From assembly GCF_000711695.1 (NCBI RefSeq), contig NW_013546973.1, positions 55,145-119,144 on the forward strand: a stretch of DNA of 64,000 nucleotides. The letters run 5' to 3'. Below are positions 57,352 to 64,000 of this stretch, one piece after another. Numbering within the stretch: the stretch's first letter is position 1; each line of letters opens with the position of its first letter. Origin of the DNA: Tilletiaria anomala UBC 951 (Eukaryota > Basidiomycota > Exobasidiomycetes > Georgefischeriales > Tilletiariaceae). A program made the position numbers and the translations under genes. Below the pieces are notes generated by a model. The model had not been told where the DNA came from. It did no database searches and saw only the letters and a list, made by a program, of their open reading frames with translations.

Positions 57352-59241
57352 CTAAGCTTGCAGTTCAGCCTTAATCGCATGGCTGATAGCGTTTGCAGCA
57401 CGCCACACGTCCTCAAAGCTGCTGTATTGCGCAAGCGGCGCCATCCGCAGCATGTCGGGGTTACGGATATCCGCCACGAGGCCGTACTCCTTCTCGGCCT
57501 TCTTGTGCGCCCTTGCGACGAGCGTGCGCCCGTCTATCGGAGGCGGCACATCGCCGTTGACGCTCGTGTCGGTGCTACTGCCATTAGCGCGATTGCACGA
57601 CGCAGGGGACGCAGGGTCCGGGATGCGGATGCAGAGCTGGCTGCCGCGCTGATGCGGATCCGCAGGTGTGACGATGGACACGCCGAGGCTTTTGGGCAGG
57701 AATTCTTCGGAGAGCAACAAGTGCTCGAGGTATGCTGTGAGGCGCAAGCTGCGATTGCGCAGGATGGGCATGATCTTCCCCTCGCCTACTGAAGTTTGCT
57801 GATTTGAGCCTGCTGCAGTCGATGGTTGCATGCCTGCCAATGCAGGTGCCTTGCCGAGCGTCTCAAGGCTCCCTTGCAGCGCGACGATATCGAGCGCAGA
57901 GGGGTTGCTCACAATCCAGCCCGCTGCGCCATGCTCCGGCTTGAACACGGGCGGCATGGCGAAGCGCGTACTACGCTCATGGCCGTACCAGCCTGCCGGG
58001 CGTGAGAGCTGCTCGTACGATAAGCTGTGCCAGCGCTCGTGCACGAACAGGCCAGCGATGCCGCCGGGACCGGAGGAGCCATACTTGTACGTGCACCAGA
58101 TGGCAAAGTCGACCCCCCAATCATGTAGGGCGAGGGGGACGTTGGCAAAGGCGTGCGCGAGGTCCCACCCGACGATTATATCCTGCGGAATGCAGAGATG
58201 TTTCAGTGTAATCCCTCGCTAAGAGCAAGTGGAGACAGATCACCCACATATTGCTTTGCCTTTTCAGTGATCTTCTTCATCTCGAACCATTGCCCAGTGT
58301 AGTACTGGATACCAGCGAGCATGATTATGGCCGTCTCGCCCTCCTGACCGAGGCGCTCGACTTCCCGTAGCACATCTTCTGTGCGCAACGTCAACTCTCC
58401 CTCTTGCTCCCGTGGTGCAAGTGGTACAAGTGAAGTAGCGGGATCGAAGCCCGAAAGGCGGACGATCGAGTCTAGTGCATAGACGTCAGAGGGAAACGCT
58501 TTCTTCTCGTATACGATCTTGTGGCGTCGCGGTGCCTGCTGAGGAGCAGCAGAATTTTGTTCTTGAGAGTTCAAGAGCTGCTGAACGCCTTGGTGATGTG
58601 TGTGAGGACGGTAGAAAGTCGAAATGATGTTGTGAATGTTTTGCGTCAAGGTTCCCATCACGGCGACTTCAACCGGCTTGGCGCCTGAAGTGTGCACGAG
58701 TGGATATCGCGCTTAGCATTTTTCCTTACTAGACGCTTCGAATAAATGCTCTCAGATGCATCTCACCAACAAGATCACTCATCAATGTCTTCACTTTTTC
58801 TTCCTGCTTTGCCCACGGTCGGCCCAGGGGGTGGTCGAAATGGCCCAGTACGCCACGCGAACCCCATACGTCGATCTCCTCATAGAGCAGCTGCTTGCTG
58901 CGTTTGGGAAGCGGGCCCAGCGAGTTGCCGCACAGATACAAAGCAGATTGATCGAGACTAGTCGGAACGGGAGAGGTTTCCCTCTGTTGAGAAGAGGAAG
59001 CCGACGTCGCTGCCACGCCAATATCCTGCATCGTGGGGAGATGATATTCTTGACGGAGCACAGCGAGTGAATCTTGCTCGTCCAGCAGCTTGGCGAGTTT
59101 GCGGTCCAGGGTAGAGGCGAGGCCGGAGACCTGCTGTTGCTGAAGAGAAGAGAGAAAGGCATCTTTGGAAAAGCTCGAGTGAGGCTTCGCGTACCATTCA
59201 GCGGTAACCGTTTGCAACGGAGAGGAAGTGGCAGGTGTCAT
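57352..59241 (-). CDS. BNA5: Kynureninase (tryptophan/NAD de novo pathway)
   Basis: PLP enzyme cleaving kynurenine/3-hydroxykynurenine to anthranilate/3-hydroxyanthranilate plus alanine, in the cytosol. Exons 59241-58767, 58684-58248, 58182-57352 give 580 residues; typical length is about 450-500, the excess being in low-complexity inserts (SSSQQRE, QNSAAPQQAP, the Ala/Gly/Ser stretch near 430). Family blocks: LYLCGNSLGPLPK, WGSRGVLGHFDHP, VAVMGTLTQNIH, KAFPSDVYALDS, GIQYYTGQWFEM, GWDLAHAFANVPL, and WCTYKYGSSGPG with the PLP-binding Lys at about 337. The ending ADIRNPDMLRMAPLAQYSSF is typical. It diverges from the copper ATPase gene across 916 bp. Confidence 0.96.
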
Positions 59242-60157
59242 TGTGTTGTCCTTGAGAACGCGAGGAGCGGTGCGAGAGCGAATATAATAGAATGAGCACT
59301 GTACAGAAGCGTGGGCAGTTGACGTTGTCCTAGATATGGGCGACAAGTCTCAATCGCATTGTGCGATGGTTCGACCTTTATATAAACCTCGTTCGCAATC
59401 GTCTGCCTAGACGCACGTGTAAGATTCGAGCGAGGTACACGCATAACCCGGAAGAAAAGCCAGGCTGCTATCACCTGACTATCCTTTTCGCCGCCACCTA
59501 TCACTCTGGCTTCGCGCCGAACGCGTTCCGCCCGGGCGGCCCAGCCGGATCACCAAACCCGAGGAGCGAATGAGGATGAAATGCCAGCGGAATGTTTGAG
59601 ACGAGCGTGGGGTTGGGCTCTCTCGGCCGAGAGGGCGGGTCTTGTACCTGGTTGCTCCTTTTTTGCGGCCAAAGGACGAGAAAGAGGAGCCGAAAGTTGA
59701 GTGGTGCGAGACTGACTCCACCACATGCATGACGAGAGACGACCAAGGTTTGCATTGGGGTCTTGATCAAAGTCACAATCTGCTCCCCCGTCGTGATCGA
59801 CATCTCAGCTTGGTCGCGGCTGCGCTATATACAACCATCTATTCCTGCCACGCCGCAGACCAAGCTGGTGCAACGACGTGTGAGCATCGCTTGCCGCTCG
59901 TCCCCTGTGCGTCCATCCGAACCTTGCCTGCTGGCGAACCCGGCGAGCAATCGTTGTGCGACCAATTTCGGTTGCCTGCGTTTACCTCGCCACGAACAGT
60001 GGGCCCAGAGCTTCTGCTCTTTCCTCTGTGCACACGTTTTGTGGCTGGAGCAGAAACCAGAAAGCTCCCTTTGCGGCAATCGAGCAGCCTGCAGCCTTCA
60101 TATTCCTCTTCAATACCAAAGCTGGGAGCTTAGAGATAGACTAGCACACAAGCAAAC
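59242..60157. promoter_or_regulatory. Divergent promoter between kynureninase and copper ATPase
   Basis: 916 bp with no recognised gene; a TTTATATAAACC string lies near 59377 on the kynureninase side. No copper-response element could be named by eye. Confidence 0.5.
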
Positions 60158-63100
60158 ATGGCGCCCATCGCTCTTTCCTCGCCGCCTCCTATGCGGCCCT
60201 CGTTTGCAATAGGCAATGAAGGCAATGCACTCGATGATGGTGAGACCAGCACTTTGAACCATCCGCAAATACCGTATCTCCAGCCACCGTCGGCAGAAGC
60301 TGGCTCAAGCGCAAACGCGAGCGACGCGGCGAATGGAGAGACACCCCAAGATGGCCAGGTCGAGTCGGCCACTTTCCAGATTGGCGGCATGACGTGTGGC
60401 GCTTGTGTAGAAGTGCGTCGCACTCGTACATGCTGGTGGCAGAGGGGTGGCTCGCGATCGCTTTGCTGACCTTCGCCTGGCTCACTCTGCAGGCCATTGA
60501 ACGCATGCTGCGCGAACAACCGGGCATCCATTCCGCCACGGTTGCCCTGCTCGCTGAGAAGGCCGTGGTAACGTACTCTCCGGCACAATGGACGGCATTA
60601 AAGATCGCATCCGAGATCGAGGACATCGGCTTCGAGGCGTCCGTGTTTGAAGAAGTGAAAGAGGACGAGGTGCATCTACGCATCTACGGCATGACGTGCG
60701 CCTCCTGCTCCTCGACTATCGAGCGCGAGCTGGGCGCCGAGCTTGGCGTCCTGGAATGCTCCGTCAACCTCTCAACAGAGAAAGCGCGCATCCGCTTCGA
60801 CCTCTCCGTTATCCCTGGTCCGAGGCAGCTCGTCGAGCGAATAGAGGAGCTTGGCTTCGATGCGACGATCGCCGACGACAGCGACATGACGCAGCTGAAG
60901 AGCCTGGGGCGCGTCAAGGAGATCGTCGAGTGGCGACATACATTCCTCATCGCATTTGTGTTTGCCCTGCCTGTCTTTCTGGTCAGCATGGTACTACCGC
61001 GCATGTCCACTACCGCGAGGGCCGTATTGCATTACCAGCCCGTCCGCGGACTCTTTTTGCAGGACATTCTCTGCCTGGCCTTGACGATTCCCGTGCAATT
61101 TGGACTAGGGAGGCGATTTTACAAGAGCAGCTTGAAGGCGATTTCGCATGGCAGCGCGACAATGGACGTCCTCGTTGCCCTGGGCACTTCTGCTGCGTTC
61201 ACGTTTAGCGTCTTCTCCATGCTCGCCAGCGTCTTTGGAGAATGCACGGCCACCATCCATGAGGCCGGTGCTACTTCTGCTGCAGCAGGAGCAACTGCTG
61301 CTGATGCTCCAATGGCAGCATCGACACAGGCCATGTGCATGAAACCAGTAACATTCTTCGACACTTGCACGATGCTCATCACTTTCGTCTCACTCGGGCG
61401 CTACGTCGAGAACAGGGCAAAGGGGAAAACGTCCGAGGCGCTGTCCAAGCTGATCGGCCTGACGCCCAGCACAGCGACGATCTACACGGACGGCGAGGCG
61501 TCGTGCAAGGTTGAGAAGCAAATTCCCGCTGAGCTGCTGCAAAAGGGCGACATTGTCAAAATTGTGCCCGGCGAAAAGATCGCTGCCGACGGTGTCGTGC
61601 TGCGTGGCCAGAGCGACGTCGACGAGAGTATGGTCACTGGCGAGAGCATGCCTGTTTCCAAGGCGCCCGGCAGCATGGCTATCGGCGGCACCGTCAACGG
61701 CGTTGGCACGCTCGATGTTAAAGTTCTGCGCGCCGGCAAGGAGACGTCCTTGGCGCAAATCGTCAAGCTCGTCGAAGAAGCCCAGACGTCCAAGGCACCC
61801 ATCCAGGCATTTGCCGACCGCGTCGCGGGTGTGTTCGTGCCGACAGTCATCGCGCTCGGCCTGCTGACGTTCGTCGTGTGGATGGTAATCGCGCACGTGC
61901 TCGCACCTCGCCTGCTCCCTGCGCCGTTCCAGGAGCACGGCAGCTCAAAGCTCATGGTCTGCCTCAAGCTCTGCATAAGCGTCATCGTCGTTGCGTGCCC
62001 CTGTGCGCTTGGGCTCAGCACACCGACAGCCGTCATGGTCGGCACCGGTGTCGGTGCACAGAACGGTATCCTCATCAAGGGCGGCGGCCCGCTCGAAGCG
62101 AGCAACGCCATCCGCCACGTCCTCTTTGACAAGACCGGTACGCTTACCGTTGGAAAACTCTCTGTCGTCGGCATTCGTTGGGTAGATGGCGGCAGCAGCA
62201 GTGGCGAGCAAGACGCCCTTGACACGACGCTCGGCCAGCTTGAGACGCGCACCGGCGCGGCCGGTGCGTTGCGTGCGCAAACCCTTCGCATGGTCGCGGC
62301 CGCCGAGACACGCTCCGAGCACCCGCTCGGCCACGCGATTGCCGCGTTTGCACTCTCCAAGCTCGGTCTCAACAGGCTACCCGAAGATGTCAGCGTAGAG
62401 AGCTTCCAAGTTGCCCCCGGCGCCGGCCTTGTCAGCGTTGTGAAGGCAGGCTCGCGCTCGTATGCGATCAAAGTCGGCCGTGCAGACTACGTTTCGGAAG
62501 CAGCTAACGTCAGTGTCGACGATAGCGAGGAGAAGCAAGCGAGCGGGCTGAATGCGTCCCTCGTGAACTTTAAAGCGGCGCAAGAGGCGCAAGGCCGCAC
62601 GGTGATCTTTGTCAGCGTCGACGCGCAAGTGGCATGCGCGCTGGCGCTGGCAGACGAGCTGAAGCCAGAGGCAAAGCAGTGCATCGAGGCGCTACGCGCG
62701 CTGGGGATCCGCTGCGGCATGCTGACGGGCGACGCGCGCACGACGGCGAATGCGATCGCCGCCGAGCTTGGCATGGACGCGGAGGATGTGTATGCGGGCA
62801 TGAGCCCGAGTGGCAAGCGCAGTATCGTGCTGCAGTTGCAGGCGCGACTACAGGGTGCGCATGGTCGCCCGCTGGACCTGGAGGGTGGCACGAGGGCCAG
62901 CAGCAAAGCTGTGACCGCTAGTCACAATAGGCCGCGTCTGGCCGTCGTCGGCGACGGGATCAACGACTCGCCGGCTCTGGCGGCGGCGGATGTGGGCATC
63001 GCGCTATGCTCGGGCGCGGACATTGCGATGGAGGCGGCGGACATTGTGCTGATGCGCAGTGACCTGCTGGACGTGGCGGCGGCGATCGCGTTGAGCAAGC

Positions 63101-63465
63101 GCATCATGCGCCAGATCAAGCTCAACTTTGTCTGGGCGACGGTATACAACCTGGTCGGCATCCCGCTCGCCATGGGCGTCTTCCTCCCCTGGGGCTGGCA
63201 CCTGCAACCGATGATGGCCGGTGCGGCAATGGCGTTCAGCTCTGTCAGCGTCGTCGCCTCCAGCTTGACCCTGCGCTGGTGGACGCGGCCGAGCAGCCTG
63301 TGCGGCACCGGCAGCGGCTCGGGTGCGCATGCTCATGCCGCAGGCGCACGGCCGAGCCTTAGTTTTGCAGCACTTTCAGACTGGGTGCGCCGCAGCGCTG
63401 GCAGCGGGGCGAGACGCACGCCGCGGCAGAACGGCTATGCGCCCGTGCCCGTCGAGATGGCATGA
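60158..63465 (+). CDS. CCC2: Copper-transporting P1B-type ATPase (CCC2/ATP7 type)
   Basis: Pumps Cu(I) into the late Golgi to load secreted cuproenzymes (multicopper oxidases). Exons 60158-60412 and 60493-63465 (80-nt intron inside the first metal-binding domain) give 1,075 residues, like yeast Ccc2 (about 1,000). Two heavy-metal-binding domains carry GMTCGAC (C80, C83) and GMTCASC (C154, C157). Eight TM helices are expected; the channel motif is CPC (C587-P588-C589) in VACPCALGLSTPTAV. Catalytic features: VDESMVTGESMPV, DKTGTLT (phosphorylated Asp about 631), SEHPLGHAI (the P1B-specific HP), MLTGDARTTA, GDGINDSPAL. Low-complexity Ala/Gly linkers occur between TMs 3-4 and at the C-terminus. 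The kynureninase neighbour is functionally unrelated. Confidence 0.96.
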
Positions 63466-64000
63466 TATGATGGCCGGCGTTGTCTCTGTTTTACATTTGC
63501 AGCCACAACGCGTTCCCGCCGCGCATGCAAGCCGCGCCGATGGCATGCGTCCGGCGTCTGTCGGCTGCCTACAGTCGCCTGCACCGTGTTTGCCTGTTTG
63601 CCTTTCTGTATCCAACGTAACCCACTGTTTCGACGGGTGGACTGGATCGGCCGGACTCTAGAGCGCCCTGCCACAGGACTATGGTATGACTTGCAGATGC
63701 ACGAGATTCTTTACCTTTTCCTATTACGGTGGACTGATGTTGATTAGGAACAAGCTACCAAGTGTACCTAGCGGAGCGAAAAGGGCGGGACACTGACGGT
63801 CCATTCCGAGGGGCAATGTGCAATGTATACGGTGATCGGATCCTGGCCAGGCCTAGCCTAGCCTGGAGTTTCTGCTCTCCCACGCTCCTGCGTTCCTACC
63901 TTGTGAAAACCCTTTTGCCCCCCCCTTTCTGGTTGCGCGTCGAGGCTATGGCGATACAGCGCTTTCAGACAAATGATGTACCTATGCTTCTAATGCCTGT
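63466..64000. other. 3' flank of the copper ATPase, no gene seen
   Basis: 535 bp to the window edge with only short frames. A C-run (CCCCCCC) is near 63920. Confidence 0.5.

Noticed and set aside
60189-60683. Minus-strand open frame over the copper ATPase start
   Set aside because: Antisense shadow of a strongly supported gene, with Ser/Arg-rich composition and no motif.
1-64000. CRISPR array, rRNA or prophage-like system
   Set aside because: No regularly spaced direct repeats, no rRNA-like conserved blocks, and the intron-rich gene structure is eukaryotic throughout.

Overview
The window is nuclear DNA of a filamentous or yeast-like fungus. It is gene-dense, with short (56-121 nt, mostly 60-95 nt) spliceosomal introns, donors mostly GTGAGT/GTGCGT/GTAAGT, and long serine/alanine-rich disordered regions. 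Protein content (RAD18 with SAP domain, PDR-type ABC transporters, SSK2-type MAPKKK, F-box proteins) and intron style point to a basidiomycete, most likely Ustilaginomycotina. Genus cannot be fixed from sequence reading alone. There are 16 well-supported protein genes, one low-confidence small gene, three decayed gene relics, and no convincing tRNA, rRNA, CRISPR or transposon.

Layout. 1-2135: 3' half of a PDR ABC transporter (+). 3052-5612: copper amine oxidase (+). 6600-11072: very large class-3 (DAG-type) lipase (+). 11249-12297: WDR83-like WD40 protein (-), convergent with the lipase and divergent from RAD18 (12907-14790, +). 14934-16433: F-box-like protein (-). 16434-19115: AT-richer, gene-poor stretch with two decayed copies of GFA (CENP-V/GFA zinc-binding) genes. 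19116-24600: complete PDR ABC transporter (-, 11 exons). 26331-29852: DHTKD1-like 2-oxoacid dehydrogenase E1 (-). 30657-35741: DNA polymerase alpha catalytic subunit (-). 36303-38296: DUF1917/BLES03-like protein (+). 39800-41683: mitochondrial carrier (+). 41976-43166: U1A/U2B''-type spliceosomal RNA-binding protein (-). 43859-49724: SSK2-type MAPKKK (+). 49919-52708: RING-finger protein (-). About 53491-54447: relic of an ACSS3/PrpE-type acyl-CoA synthetase lacking its catalytic core (+). 54879-57108: F-box/LRR-like protein (+). 57352-59241: kynureninase (-). 60158-63465: CCC2-type copper P-type ATPase (+).

No biosynthetic cluster or phage-like system is visible; most genes are housekeeping (replication, repair, splicing, HOG signalling, copper handling) mixed with catabolic and efflux functions. 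Kynureninase (tryptophan catabolism) and the DHTKD1-like enzyme (2-oxoadipate oxidation) could act in connected amino-acid degradation routes, but they lie about 27 kb apart and are not a cluster. The most unusual signals are the paired decayed GFA genes, the gutted acyl-CoA synthetase, a G1/S-type ACGCGT box in the POL1 promoter, and three stop-free introns of 3n length. Exon borders were derived by eye from splice consensus, reading frame and family alignment from memory; every intact model closes in frame.
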